From Glandiceps talaboti (taxonomy: Eukaryota > Hemichordata > Enteropneusta > Spengelidae), in NCBI RefSeq assembly GCF_964340395.1, contig NC_135564.1, forward strand, positions 22,685,287 through 22,749,286: 64,000 bases of DNA, in the 5' to 3' direction. A program made the position numbers and the translations under genes. Under the pieces are notes generated by a model. That model was not told the origin of the DNA. It made no database searches and saw nothing but the letters and a program-made list of their open reading frames with translations. Positions 22,140 to 34,161 of the stretch are shown one piece after another. Each line of letters starts with the position of its first letter. Position 1 is the first letter of the stretch.

Positions 22140-22252
22140 ACATGACAGTTCAATGCCAATCATAGACAGTTCAATGCCAATCATAGACCACTAGTTGCAA
22201 ACTTGGCCAGTACATGTAGGAGAGCTAGGCCAGTTGCAAACTCGGCCAACAA
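22140..22252. repeat. 22-bp doublet and satellite relic
   Basis: CAGTTCAATGCCAATCATAGA occurs twice (about 22145-22188). It is followed by two units of the 39-bp satellite (TTGCAAACTTGGCCAGTACA, then a diverged CTCGGCC unit), separated from the main array by about 590 bp. Confidence 0.8.
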
Positions 22253-22659
22253 TAATACTAGAGGAGTATTAATTAAGTAATTATCTGAAGTATCCAGAAC
22301 CTATATAGTAAGTTATATCAAGTGTACATCTAATGATTATTTGTCAATTTTGGTGAAACTGTCTTTTAGAATGACACAGAAAGAAACGTCTTGACTTGTA
22401 TATCTGCCAGCATATGTAGTGTATCAATTAACCTTCTTCATTGTAAGTGCACATACAATTCTGATACCATCAATTTCTCAGTAACTTTGTCATCAATTTT
22501 AAACCCAAGCAATTGTGACACACCAACATATACCTGTCAAATACCCGATGTACATGTATGCAGATTATATTGTCATTTTATCAAAGTCAAAGGAAGGTCT
22601 ATAGAAAAGTATTTTGACAAATTCTGCAACTACACAAAGACTGTTAATACAGACAAAAC

Positions 22660-22810
22660 AAGTCAAATAGACTCCTTACTAACAGTTTACTTAGGTTTAA
22701 TTCTTAGTCCTAATGGCAGATTTAAAGAAGCTATGAATAATCTAAAATGGCAAGGACTCAAGGCCTTATTCTCATTGAAATCTAAATTAGCTTCCAACCA
22801 AAATCTTGGT
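22660..22810 (+). pseudogene. Short LINE reverse-transcriptase relic
   Basis: Within a 194-codon frame, the peptide YLGLILSPNGRFKEAM, then LKALFSLKSKL, matches the post-catalytic YLG...S..G.F..A......K.L.AL..L...L region of non-LTR reverse transcriptases. Neither the catalytic motifs nor the rest of the element is visible. Flanking sequence in the frame is low-quality. Confidence 0.5.
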
Positions 22811-22923
22811 ACATGTAATCCAGTAATGTTGTCACCCTCATATCTCTGGCATGTACATGTTGTATCAACTGATTTCAACCAAACCTGGCACAAATGTAAT
22901 ATACCATGTTTATTTTTATTTGT

Positions 22924-22949
22924 CACACACACACACACACACACACACA
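22924..22949. repeat. (CA)n microsatellite
   Basis: Thirteen uninterrupted CA dinucleotides; a looser CA-rich stretch occurs at about 23550-23600. Confidence 0.95.
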
Positions 22950-23149
22950 AAGGAATGTCACTTATATCACCATAAAAGAAGACATATGTTTAGACATACA
23001 TGTATGCTCATGACATCCCTTTGTTTTGCCACTGAATATGGCTGAATGGCAGCCATGTCTGTTGTAAAATTACTTTGGAGATGTACAATGTAATCTTTGG
23101 GTCAAACATTTCAAGTGATGATCTTGACCTTAGGTTTTACTATGTCAGA

Positions 23150-26083
23150 CAGGGCTCGAAATTAACTTTTTTAGTTGGTAGTCACTTTGATTACCACTTT
23201 TTAAAACTGGTGGTCAACAGGGAAGATTTGGTCGTCATTCTTTTTTTCAGCATTTAATAATTTATGCATAAACAAAACATTAAGTAATAAACGATCTGAT
23301 AACACCTGAGTTTTTTTCATGAAATTAGTGACATTCATATTATGCAAACATTTGACCTGTCCTAAAATACTACATGTAATATCATACTAGTATCATAGTA
23401 AGTAAATATCATATAAATGATCATTGTGAATGTGTGTACCAAGCTCTTATTTTGCAATGTCTACTTGGAAACCTCAAACTGACACAAATTTTGGCATAAC
23501 ACGTACATAATAGATATACACATATTTTACATTCATTCATTCAGTCACACACACATGTATACATGTACAAACACCCCCACAAACACACACACACACCAAA
23601 CAGTTACTGGCCTCAAACATATATACAGGACGTGACTGAGAGATTGACAGAAATAAACTTCAAAACACTATATATTAAACTAAATCGCTAGTCACACAGC
23701 AAAATTACGTACTTTCCATGTTGTAGTTTATTTCACTGAATCAACAACGGTGTGAAGTGTAGAGTTACATGTAATGATTAGTGGCTCATTCCATTTCGGG
23801 TGTGTGGGTTGCTTGTCAAACTTATAACACAAATGCTCTCAAATCTGAGCATTTATGAAAAGATAAAATGTCATACGATGAAAAATACACACGGTCACCA
23901 TCCATTTCAGTTTCCCTTAAATTAAAAAATAACATGCTATGACCCAACCCTAGAGAGAAATGGTATGCGCCAAAGCATGTCCCGTCAAATGTTATCTGTT
24001 ACTATCTATAAACATAGGAAGTCACAGGGCTCGAAATTCGTTTTTTTTCTTGGTAGCCCACGTGGGCTACCATCATTTAAATTTGGTAGCCCGAGAGCAG
24101 TGACTGGTAGCCCATATGCATGCATTCCTAAATTAATGGTGTTTGTGTATACATGTAACTATACGATGTATTGAATTCGATGATTGATTGAATAACTTGA
24201 GAGGTCACGTTAACACGTTATGTGTGTGTATTTCACGCCATATTTGACATTGGGGATGCAATTTTTTGCATGTATGTGTCTCTGGGGACGTGTCATAAAG
24301 AGGGGACATATGAGGCTTATTGTTAGCAAACAACGTTCGGTTATCCAGGGCGGTTATCATTGGAAATGAAAAATAAGAAATCTAGTCGCAGTTCTTGTTG
24401 TAACTATTAGCTAAATCTCTTGGTGCAGTGTGACCTGTAAAATTTGAATATGATTCAACGTATGGAAAACGTATAAACAGTTTCATAAGCCCCATGGCCA
24501 TTTCCTGATGTTGAGACTACGTCTTGGGTAGTTTAGAAACTATGTGCTATTATCATTATCTATCCACGTGATTGGTTACTTATTAACAGACGGGTTAGAC
24601 AGGTTTTGTATCAATACCTGACGGCCATTACGGCAAAGCCCCTTCCATTCATGGGCGAAGAGATAATCAAACAGAGTCTAAGACTACATCAGTAGACGGT
24701 CCTTGCTGAAAACTTCACTCAGATAAATTCAAACCATCACGTCACCATTTCATTCTCACTAAAACTTCAACTTTCTTTTGAGCTTTGCTACTACTACTAG
24801 ATCGAATGCAGTACGTGAATTTTACCATTCACCACTGCATGCTCTATGGGGTTGCGTGAGCGTGGTTTACACACGGAATGTTTTAGGCATCGTTCAAGAA
24901 TAAACGAATCTGTAGGACAGGTGTATACCAAGTTAACAGTTCTCATCAGCAGCATAAGATTCTATCAAACACCATTAAAACTGTGTCTCTGTCAAGTTGA
25001 AAGTTAAAGCTGTCATAATAATGGAATTTAGTTCCTGTAGTGCTGTACCGACTGTACTCTGACTCCGAGAAGAGCCCGAAGGGTTCGGGCCGGAGAGCAT
25101 ATTTCCAGAGAGTGATTACCATGGAAAATTGAAAGTACAGAAAGATAACATTAAATCGCTATACAGAATATTGTTGCATATAAATGTTTTGTTGTGACAT
25201 TTTGGAAGTACAAGCTGTGTATACGATGTATGGAAGAATGACGTGTACAGCAGCCTGAGCAGGTGTACAGTGTACATGTATTTCATCATGTACATTTGAT
25301 ATACCATGTAGTGTGGATGCAAATTTGGAAAAGACGCACTGATTTTTTGACGCTAATTTTGGCGAGAACACGTCCCACAGGACTGCGACCTCAGAGGCCT
25401 CCGGCCCGGGAAGGCGTCGGAATCAGGCTGTCACAGTTTCATTCAAAACTTAGTAGCCCAACGGGGCTACCACTCACATAATTTGGTAGCCCAGAGACAA
25501 ACATTGGTAGTCTGTGGACGCGGGACTACCGCGAATTTCGAGCCCTGAGTCATTGTGATTATGTCTAGGATTTGTCTCCTCCGCTAAGGGCTTCGATAAA
25601 TGACGTAAATTTTCATCCTTCCACTAAATTGAGGTATCATAGTATTGAATGACTAGTTGTAAAATACTATTACATTCACGATTAGTGGTGGGAGAATGAT
25701 TTTATTCCGTATATTTTCCTAAGTTTTGTATAATTTTGATCGCAGTCATGAAATCAATAGAGTGTTGCATTTGAGTAGACGCTATGGCGTTTGTAACATC
25801 ACATATAAGCTACATGTATTTTGTTTATTTTACCAGCTCACTGTTATTGACTACAAAGTAAGTAATATCAAACATACCAGCCGTATCTAATCACATGTAG
25901 CTTTAGAGTGCAGCGCTCACGCTACATCGCCAGTTTGTCAGCAGGCCTTCCATGCATACGGTGGGTTGGCGTCCCCATGATTTTTGTGGTAGTCAAGGAT
26001 GACTACCAGTTTTCAAACTTGGTAGTCATTTTGGAAAAACTGGTAGTCAATTGACGCGAGACTATCGCTAATTTCGAGCCCTG
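23150..26083. mobile_element. Outer CAGGGCTCGAAATT element, 5-bp target duplication
   Basis: The element starts CAGGGCTCGAAATTAAC and ends AATTTCGAGCCCTG. TCAGA lies directly outside both ends (23145-23149 and 26084-26088). Subterminal regions carry many GGTAGTC and GACTACC words, including the near palindrome TGGTAGTC-AAGGAT-GACTACCA near 25987. A related element is nested inside. No transposase is seen. Five-base duplications occur in Transib and in a hAT subgroup; CAG...CTG ends fit hAT better. Superfamily is inference. Confidence 0.75.
24025..25547. mobile_element. Inner CAGGGCTCGAAATT element, 5-bp target duplication, nested
   Basis: The element starts CAGGGCTCGAAATTCG and ends CGAATTTCGAGCCCTG, flanked by AGTCA on each side (24020-24024 and 25548-25552). 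Subterminal words are GGTAGCCC/GGGCTACC rather than the GGTAGTC of the outer element. A 22-bp perfect palindrome (24051-24072, centre CCCACGTGGG) lies near the left end, and a near palindrome near 25451-25472 at the right. The interior has a GAGCCCGAAGGGTTCGGGC hairpin (about 25072-25090) and no transposase. Confidence 0.8.
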
Positions 26084-26099
26084 TCAGATATATGCATGT

Positions 26100-26275
26100 G
26101 ACTTAAATCTTATGCGCTTAAATGGCTGCAATGGATTGTATGCTCCCCGGGGAGTTGAGGAAGACTAAAGGGCCGTTGTGCTGTTCTGATCCGAGCCAGG
26201 GGTAATAATTGTAAAGCGCTTTGAGCACGGAGTGGGAAAGCGCTATATAAGAAATCAACATTATTATTATTAATT
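26100..26275 (+). mobile_element. LINE 3' tail fragment (CR1-like)
   Basis: The text TTGTAAAGCGCTTTGAGCAC, then GGAAAGCGCTATATAAGAA, then an ATT microsatellite, is the usual 3' end of many invertebrate CR1-like LINEs. Only the tail remains, just outside the outer CAGGGCTCG element. Confidence 0.75.
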
Positions 26276-26462
26276 TCATGACCTACATGTAGACCTATAT
26301 AGCAAAATGGCAGCTATATTTGTTATTACTAAAGCACTACATTATGTATCTGAAGAGACAGTTCAAATTTGCACAGTAACTTTGCCATACAACACACTAA
26401 TTTGGGGCTGTGTCTCCTGTGAAGGCTTTTAGTATTTGTTTGTTGTACTTATTTCTTTTTAA

Positions 26463-27213
26463 GGTACACAGGGAAGCATCGCCTTGACTATTTCCAACGT
26501 AATCCGACACAGCATGAAGTGTTTTGGACTTTGAACTTTATTTGCACATGTCAAATTGTAACCTCTCATGAATATTTAATATTTATTAAAATACGTCATC
26601 TTCGGCTTTGTTCGGCAAGATTTTTCCATGTTCGGACTAATCTTTTGACCCAACTTTGCGTGTTAGCGGGAAGTACCCGAATGATAATGTAGTTCTATGG
26701 TAATTCTTCAGACTCTGACGTATCGATGTTTGGTACTCGCTTTTCAATCGGATCACTCGTTACAGATTTACGTGATTTCGCCTGGGACTTGAAAATGACA
26801 ACGTTTGGACTCAAAAATGGACCATTTTCACAGTTTTTACTTCTAATTGATTGGGAATTCACCAAATTATTTTATCAAACATCGATAGAGTATGTTGTTT
26901 TGAATGTGTCTAGGTCACAGTTCAGGGTGTACGACAAATACATTTACAGGAAACGCTCGCCGAAATTTTCACCGATTTTTTCCCAAAATCTTGACCACAT
27001 TTGACTTTTTGGTAAAGAAAATTGCTTCCACCAAGCAATTATTTTTTCATACATGTCCATCGATTCACTAGGTATTTTTAAGTCTGTATTCGAAGTTTCA
27101 TGAAAATTAAACGGCAAATTTCCATATGAGTGGCATGTGAAGTCAACAATGTATGATAGTATTGTTACAGATCTAATCGGCAGCGGTCGGCCAGCGGTTC
27201 TTCCCCGTGTACC
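26463..27213. mobile_element. TTAA-flanked TIR element
   Basis: GGTACACAGGGAAG at the left and CTTCCCCGTGTACC at the right are near-perfect inverted repeats directly inside TTAA on each side (26459-26462 and 27214-27217). Length is 751 bp. TTAA targets are used by piggyBac and Kolobok transposons. A 92-codon frame at 26726-27004 is not a recognisable transposase. It ends about 110 bp before TMEM161 exon 2. Confidence 0.65.
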
Positions 27214-27297
27214 TTAAGTCATATCACCATTCAATCACTTAGAAGTAATTTAAGTACAGTATTGAAGAATACTCTGTCTCGTACAAAGACTTGTTAG

Positions 27298-27429
<132 letters not shown>

Positions 27430-27597
27430 TAAGATATCATTATATCTGTATTAGCAATTTAGCATGCTACTATCTGCCATACTATTTTTGTCTTTCTCTT
27501 GTTTACCTCAGTATACAATGTACTGCAATCTGACAAATATTTGCAGGATTGGTACTTGTATGCTTATAATTCTTTGTCACAAAATGCATTTACTACG

Positions 27598-27905
27598 TCA
27601 TGTATATTTGGATATCAGACGGAAAAATCTCCTGATCCTCAGACACACACGCCTATATTTGGATATCACATTAGAATAACCACATGATCCTTGGGCACAC
27701 ATGCCCATATTTGGACGTCAGGCAGGATAAACTCCTGATTGTCAGGCACACATGCCCATATTTGGACGTCAGGCAGGATAAACTCCTGATTGTCAGGCAC
27801 ACATGCCCATATTTAGACGTCAGGCAGGATAAACTCCTGATTGTCAGGCACACATCCCCATATTATTAGGGCATCAGACTGAATAGCCTCATGATCATTG
27901 GACAC
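27598..27905. repeat. 51-bp minisatellite, about 5-6 units, start of intron 2
   Basis: The central units are near identical (GGCACACATGCCCATATTTG, GACGTCAGGCAGGATAAACT, CCTGATTGTCA); the outer units at each edge are diverged. The period is divisible by three, which opens 60-codon frames on both strands. Confidence 0.9.
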
Positions 27906-28179
27906 ACAGTAGTATAGAGATACATTATCTTTTCATTGATAAAATGTTGAATACCATGATATTCATCTTCCAAAATTTGGTTGTATTTTAGTCTTGTAAC
28001 AGTAAATGTTAGCTTCTTTAAAAGACTTAGTATGAAAGGGTCAAGTCTACATAGAAGTAAATAACATACAATGTAGTGTGGTCATTGTAAAATGTACATG
28101 TATTAATTCAACATCTAGTGTGGTCACTGGTGCATGGGTGAAATACACAAATTTCTAAGCAATTAAAATGTTACACATG

Positions 28180-28745
28180 ATACCCCACAAAATATTCTTA
28201 CTTTCCTTGAGACAAGAAATTTATAATTAAGAAAAAAACAAGAAATTTATATATAAGAATATATGAGAAATTGCAAGAATGTAAAATGGAAACATGTATG
28301 GAATATATTCTTGACACAAGAATTTTTTGTTACCCCAAGAATATGTGAGAATGTTTTCCTTATTAAATCTTAACATAAAGAAAGAGAATTCTGAGAATTT
28401 TGCCATACAAATTCTTGATATGAGAATTAAATTTTTGATTTTTCATGCACAAAATTCTTCATTCAAGAATAAAATTCTTACTTGTTCTTGTCCACCCATA
28501 AACCCATGATACATGTACAAGAATTGAATCCTTCAATTTTCTTTACCAACAATTCTTGGTACAAGAACGAGATTCTTACTTGTTCTTGTCTATCCATGAA
28601 TTCTTGATGCAAGAATTGAATTCTTGACTTTTCTTGCCCAACAATTCTTGGTACAAGAATGAAATTCTTACTTTTTCTTGTCCACCTATGAATTCTTGAG
28701 TTTTCGTGCCCAACAATTCTTGGTACAAGAATGAAATTATTACTT
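28180..28745. repeat. Degenerate minisatellite of CAAGAATT / AATTCTTG words
   Basis: Dense inverted CAAGAATT-type words with a roughly 90-bp larger period at 28490-28740 (CCAACAATTCTTGGTACAAG, TTCTTACTTGTTCTTGTCCA). It is AT-rich with local hairpin potential. Confidence 0.75.
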
Positions 28746-29105
28746 TTTTAACTTCGCTGTCAGCGAAAGCTGAAAGCGTAGCTTTAGGTATAGGTGGGTA
28801 TAGAGGTATATTAGTGAATCATATGTGTCCATCAACTTTTTTATTTTCATCATCTTCTCCGAAAGTGACAGTCAGAATACTTCGATATTTGGTGTGCATG
28901 TTCCCTGGGGGGAGGCTATTCAGATTTGTTCATGCCAAGTTGATCTTTGCCATTTTCAATTGTTTACGATTTTTTTTTTCAAAAATGATATTTTCATCAT
29001 CTCCTCAAATACTACTTGTCAGATTGCCTTGATATCTGGTGTGTTGATGCGCAGAGGGTAGCTTACCCAGATTTGTTAATTTCAAGTCAGCACATCTTGT
29101 TTTCT
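28746..29105. repeat. Dispersed repeat D1 (copies at 47385-48120 and 50165-50405)
   Basis: It begins with the stem-loop head CTTCGCTGTCAGCGAAAGCT, then AGCGTAGCTTTAGG, followed by a body with GGTGTGCATGTTCC, TTCAGATTTGTTCATGCCAA, CAAATACTACTTGTCAGATT and GCGCAGAGGGTAGCTTAC. The same order recurs in two places in intron 3. No coding potential. Confidence 0.75.
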
Positions 29106-29350
29106 ATTTTTAGTCCCTGCCGGACGATGTCCGGGACGGGGACTTATGGATTGGGTTCCGTCTGTCTGTCCGTCCGTCCAGAGCCGTTTCTTGGAGATGC
29201 CTGGACCGATTTTTTTCAAACTTGGTACAGGGCCAATATACAGTACAAGCCGGAACTTGGTCACCCAGCTGGCGCATCGTAGACAAGACGCAGACGCACA
29301 TGGACGCATCTTAGAGCCACACGATTGCGTCCTGTCTCGCTCTAATTTAT
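29106..29350. repeat. Dispersed repeat D2 with hairpin head and GTCCGTCC tract (second copy at 55430-55600)
   Basis: The head AGTCCCTGCCGGACGATGTC, then CGGGACGGGGACT, forms a stem-loop. It is followed by TTATGGATTGGGTTCCGTC, a TCTGTCCGTCC tract and GAGCCGTTTCTTGGAGATGC. The copy in intron 5 has the same order. An inverted tail fragment (CGCGTCCATGTGCATCTGCG) is at 35100-35165. Confidence 0.8.
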
Positions 29351-32300
29351 TTTAACAGACGTACTTTATTCATGAATGCAAATCAATTCAATTCATCACA
29401 AAGGAGAGTGCGTCTCTTTAGTTACAATGTCTTTTGTTGTAACGCACTGTGCTGACAACATCAGCGCTAAAGCTAAAGCTCCTACAATCACTTACTGCGA
29501 ATAAAAAACCCAAGTGGCCAAAAAAAGAAATATGTACGCCACGGTTGCGAATCGTTAATTTTCTGCTTTCGATGGATATTTTTGGACCATCGCCTGGCAT
29601 ATTCTGCGATTTTTTCGCGATACTCAATACATGTTTTAAGATCAGGTGACTTTCCGTGTCAGGTGACTTGACGTTCTGGTCACACGTCATTATTGGAGAT
29701 TTCCTCATGTGACTACTTGCTATACAGTACAGCCCAAACGCAACGTTCCGACTTCGTTAGCCCGGCCCGGCGCAAGCCCGGTGCTAACCCTGGGCCACGA
29801 AGGCCTTGTAGGTGTTAATCGTCCCATTGATCGGCGCTATAGCTGGGCCATGAAGGCCTTGCAATGTGCTAATTGACCCCATTGACCGGCGCTACCTTGC
29901 GCCTCGTCGTCAGCAAGGTGAGTGGTATTTGTTCTGAATGATTATTATAACTTTTTTATTATAACTAAAAAACCTCATTATTAGCAAAAATGAAAGAAAA
30001 AATAGCTGAGTGTGTTTCCTGAACAAAAATTCAAATAAGAAAGACGTGAGAAAAAAAAACGTTTCGACTCATTTTGCACATAAACTATTTTCAACACAAC
30101 ACAGCGGTTGTCTGCACTCCAAACTTGATACATGTGATATCAAAGTTGATACATTTTGTGTACATGTACGTGCGTTGTCTTTACACTTTTTACAGTGTGC
30201 TAGTGCTGTCACAACCTAAAACTAAATCAGTAGTCTACTTGCCGCCCAGACTTATTGGTACTTACCAGAACAGCAAGGATCAAAAACCGTCGAAGTTCTG
30301 GGGGATATTATTAATTGGTCTCTTTTGCTTTTTTTTTGGCTCGAAATGATTGTTTTTGTTCACCTGCCCATATTTTCCTGGCAACTTCTAGTCACCAGTC
30401 CTTAAAAGTCTAGTCTCCTTGTGCGTGTGCTACTACTTAGCCTCCTGTCGAATGTTTTCCGTTGCGTGTTGAACCTTCGAATAACGCTGACGACGTCTTG
30501 TTGGCTAGCCCCGGGTAGGCCCTACAATACTCACAAATAGATTACACCGTCTCATAGTTTTCTTCACTTGAACTCCTTCCCCCACTCCTCACGAAACTCT
30601 CATTTTTTCTCTTCCTTTCATACATTTTCCAATAACTCAGATTTACTATTACCGCATCATCTTTTTCGCTTTCCTGTGATGTATTTGGTACAACCACTAA
30701 ATCTTCACTCATACTCGCTCATACTCGACTCTCACACAATCAAAAACTCGCCTGTTGTCTTTTTACTCTAACCGCTTTCCTTAGGAAATCCTTCTTTCGA
30801 ACTTTTGGTGAATCCAAACTTCCACAAACTCATGATTATTCAACAACGTGGGATCAACTGGGGTCATGACAAGACGTCGTTTGCGTGAATATAAAATATG
30901 CAAATTTGTCCATGTGTTCTATGGATGTACACTTCCATATATAGAAAGTTGCACTGAGGTGAACGGGTCATCACATAGCCACGCAATGCAATGCGAAGTA
31001 CAGAGATCAGTGCGTTAGAATCTTTGACCGTGGTTACTTTTGAGTTAATGGGATCCGGAAATAGCGCGTGTACATTTTTTTATTTATCAAAGGATAATGA
31101 TAATTTGATATTTTAAGCTAGGTTTTCAAAACGTTTAAAAACAGTAGCTGCCCAACTGGGCCGATTGCGACAAATTTCATCTGCCCATATGGATGTATTA
31201 TAGTGAGATCTCACTAATACATCCATGATCTGCCCAACATGCCACTGCCCTGTGGTCCGGCACAGCCTGGCAAGATATGAGAATGTGGGGTTAATCAAAT
31301 TTGCCCGATAACATCCGATGTTCTGATGTTCTTTCTTATCATTTCAGAATATTAAGAAATTACACAGGTCCAGCTAGAATAGATGCAGCTTTCCTGACAA
31401 ATGTCTCTCTGCTGGTAATAAAACGTGATTTTACTTTTCTATTTCAGCTTACCCTGAATAACAGTATCGTAACAATTTCTTCACACTATGGACTGTGTAA
31501 TGACCCGATAGTACACAATGTTATTTGACAGTTTTAAAGGGAAAGTGACTGTCCGGTGTTCATGAAATGGGTCACAACAAAAGGGAAAAAATGAATGTCC
31601 GATGTTCAAGGAAGGATCACTGAATTTGGTTATAAACTGGATCGTACAAGCAACGATGTTGATGTGTATTCATGGAACAGTATGACAGAACTATACTAAA
31701 ATACACAGTTATCAGAATAAGACTAATGTACTTCGAATTGCAAACATTTTATTATCTCTGCAAAACATTCTTTCAACGGGAAATTGTATTTACCAGTACT
31801 GCAGTCCTCGTACTTTTTATAGTATATTTGCGCTGTTTCTGTGGTTTTATTCGCCCGTTTCCGTATATCGACACTCAGTTATCAAAATAGGCACTGCACA
31901 ATGACGGCGACGAGCATTGACCTTGACGGCTTTCAGGTGTTTCAAATATCACGTGAAAAAATGTACAAATCTCTCCAAAATAACTAAAACCATTGCTGAA
32001 TAATTATTTTTGACGATCGGTCTTTTTTTCCAATAAACGGATTTAATCACGCTGAACCATGCTGTCTTCAAGACTTGAGAGTTGACCTCAAATGCGTGAT
32101 ATCGCAGCCCTGGGTAATGGACACTCGGTAATCGGTTGTAAGTCGGGTTTTCCTGTCCTAATTACGACAAGTTAAACCTGTTCCAAACCGATTTACTTTG
32201 AACCAAATCGAATTTTTTTAAAAAATCCCCGTCTTTCTTTTCGGATAATTTCATTTATGATCGATGAGGTACAACACACACAAGATGCAATGGGGTGAAT

Positions 32301-32551
32301 GAACTTCATGGGGTGAATGAACTTTGTATCAACTTCGTGACGGAATATCAATTTTCAACAACATTGCCGCTACATTTGTACATAAATAAGCACACTGGCT
32401 AACAATCACACGTACAAGTGCATGCATTCACATCACTCATCTCTATTAAACAATCCACTTGTGAGTCTCTTGTAAGTTGTACACGTGTATTCAACAGGCG
32501 CTGCCTTTATGTCAACTTACCTTAGGGTACTGAATATCTCACTTACCTTAC

Positions 32552-32850
32552 CTGGCAGTTCTAAAATGTTTTGAATACAACCACAACACACCAATCACAA
32601 ATGCTACGAAAACCAAACTTATCACCCTCCGTTTTACTATAAGTTTTGAAATACATACATTACATGTAGCTCGTGTGAACTCATCACACCCCAACTCTCT
32701 ACTCACTCGGGGGAGTCGTAAGAGCACATCGTGACATGCACGGCGTGTTGATATATGCCAACACAACAATGAGTAAATATAGCTTCTTAGTTTGACTGTT
32801 CTCAGAGATGACACATGGATTTTGGAAATACAACAGGTTTTATTAGTCAT
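32552..32850 (-). CDS. Candidate first coding exon of a type II membrane protein
   Basis: The minus-strand frame starts at ATG (32848-32850) and ends at a strong donor, GCCAG|GTAAGG. It encodes about 99 residues. The last third reads KLIVKRRVISLVFVAF, then VIGVLWLYSKHF: a basic cluster, a roughly 17-residue membrane helix and a polar stem start, the usual arrangement of Golgi glycosyltransferases and sulfotransferases. The long, unremarkable N-terminal part is odd for that class, so the true start may lie in another exon. No downstream catalytic exon is identified at lower coordinates. It lies antisense inside TMEM161 intron 2 and within the Tc1-like ends. It could be chance. Confidence 0.3.
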
Positions 32851-33448
32851 AAAACAGCCTGTTTTTTCCCCAGAAAGCTGCAGGTAAAGTCATGGGAAAA
32901 TCAATAATGTTTCCAACTCGAGATCCGAGTCGTGTGCCAAGCACAGATCATATATATGAAGTACAAAGTTTAGATCATGGGTGATTTCCTGCGTAGATTA
33001 GACTGATTACGTACATGCAACTTGTGAAGTTAGTTTTGAACCGGGTTTTCCTGATAATGTCAAATAAAGTAACTTAAATATTACCAACTGACAAATTTCG
33101 TCATCAATTATACAACTTTGAAGTGGTCATATTTATCTACCGATGTACCGAATGCCGACATTTGAAAGTTTATCGGTGTTGCCTAAACATTTTTTAAACA
33201 TGATAACATGGTATGATGAATTGTTTTGTATTAAAATTGTTCCGAACAGCATCAGCTTAATTCACAATTCATAGTCATGCCACTATCATTTCAAAGGTTT
33301 TTACTTCTGTAATAATCCACATATTGTTTTCACTGCAATTTCATGGTGTCTACGCAGTACACAATGAAAAAAATAATGGAAACAGTGAAGAAGGTCATGC
33401 TACAGATTTTAGTTACTAAGTAACTTTAAAAAAAAAAAAATTTCTTTA

Positions 33449-34161
33449 AAACCAGTTTACACGATGCAACTCATGAAGCAATTCGTCGCATGCAACGAGG
33501 CTAGCAACTGCGATGGAGCACGTACACGAAGCAACTAGTTGTTTGGTGAGTCACAAGAGCTAAACTGTTGCACATGTGTACCCGTATATATATAAAAGTT
33601 ACAGGTCATAGAGATCAAGTCTTCTAGAGGCAGGAACTCGGCAGAAATGATATGAAATTGCTAATATTTACGAATAAAATGACTGAAAACTTGTTGAGGT
33701 ATCGATAGAAAAACTATTCAATTCGAAGTTTGTTTAGGGCGATGTTGATCTTTCCGACGTCATTACTTGTATTCAAGTTATAAATAAAATGATACTCAGC
33801 GGAGATCAAACATACATAGACATTGTATACTATTGATAAGTGGTAATCGTAGTGATAAATCGAAATTATATCAAAAATACTTGCCGAAATAGAATATTTA
33901 TACTAAAAACATGGCGGCCAAAACATCGAACGTCATTTGACATATAGGTATATGTCAAAGGTTATTACTTTCGACGCGACGGGGTGGTTACACGGTGCAA
34001 CTCAAGAAGCACCTTGCGACGAGTCGCAGAAAAACCGACATGTCAGTTTCCTCGCGACGGCACCTAGCGACGTCAAAAGACCCTGCGACGGAGCGAGTAC
34101 ACGATTCATGCGACGAATTGTGTGGTGCGTTGCTTGTCGAGTTGCATCGTGTAACTGGGCC
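33449..34161. mobile_element. PIF/Harbinger-like element, copy B
   Basis: Same orientation and order as 11004-11738: ACACGATGCAACTCATGAAG, GAGCTAAACTGTTGCACATG, ATAAAAGTTACAGGTCAT, TTATCGACGCGAC-like subterminal words, and the intact right end GTGTAACTGGGCC. Copies differ by scattered substitutions and short indels. Confidence 0.7.

Noticed and set aside
22391-22975. 194-codon frame as a gene
   Set aside because: Only a short LINE reverse-transcriptase relic is recognisable; the end is a CA microsatellite translation (THTHTH).
23150-26083. ProtoRAG/Transib assignment of the 5-bp-duplication elements
   Set aside because: The duplication length fits, but the CAGGGCTCG ends do not look like a CACWGTG-type signal and no RAG-like coding sequence is present. 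Kept as unresolved.
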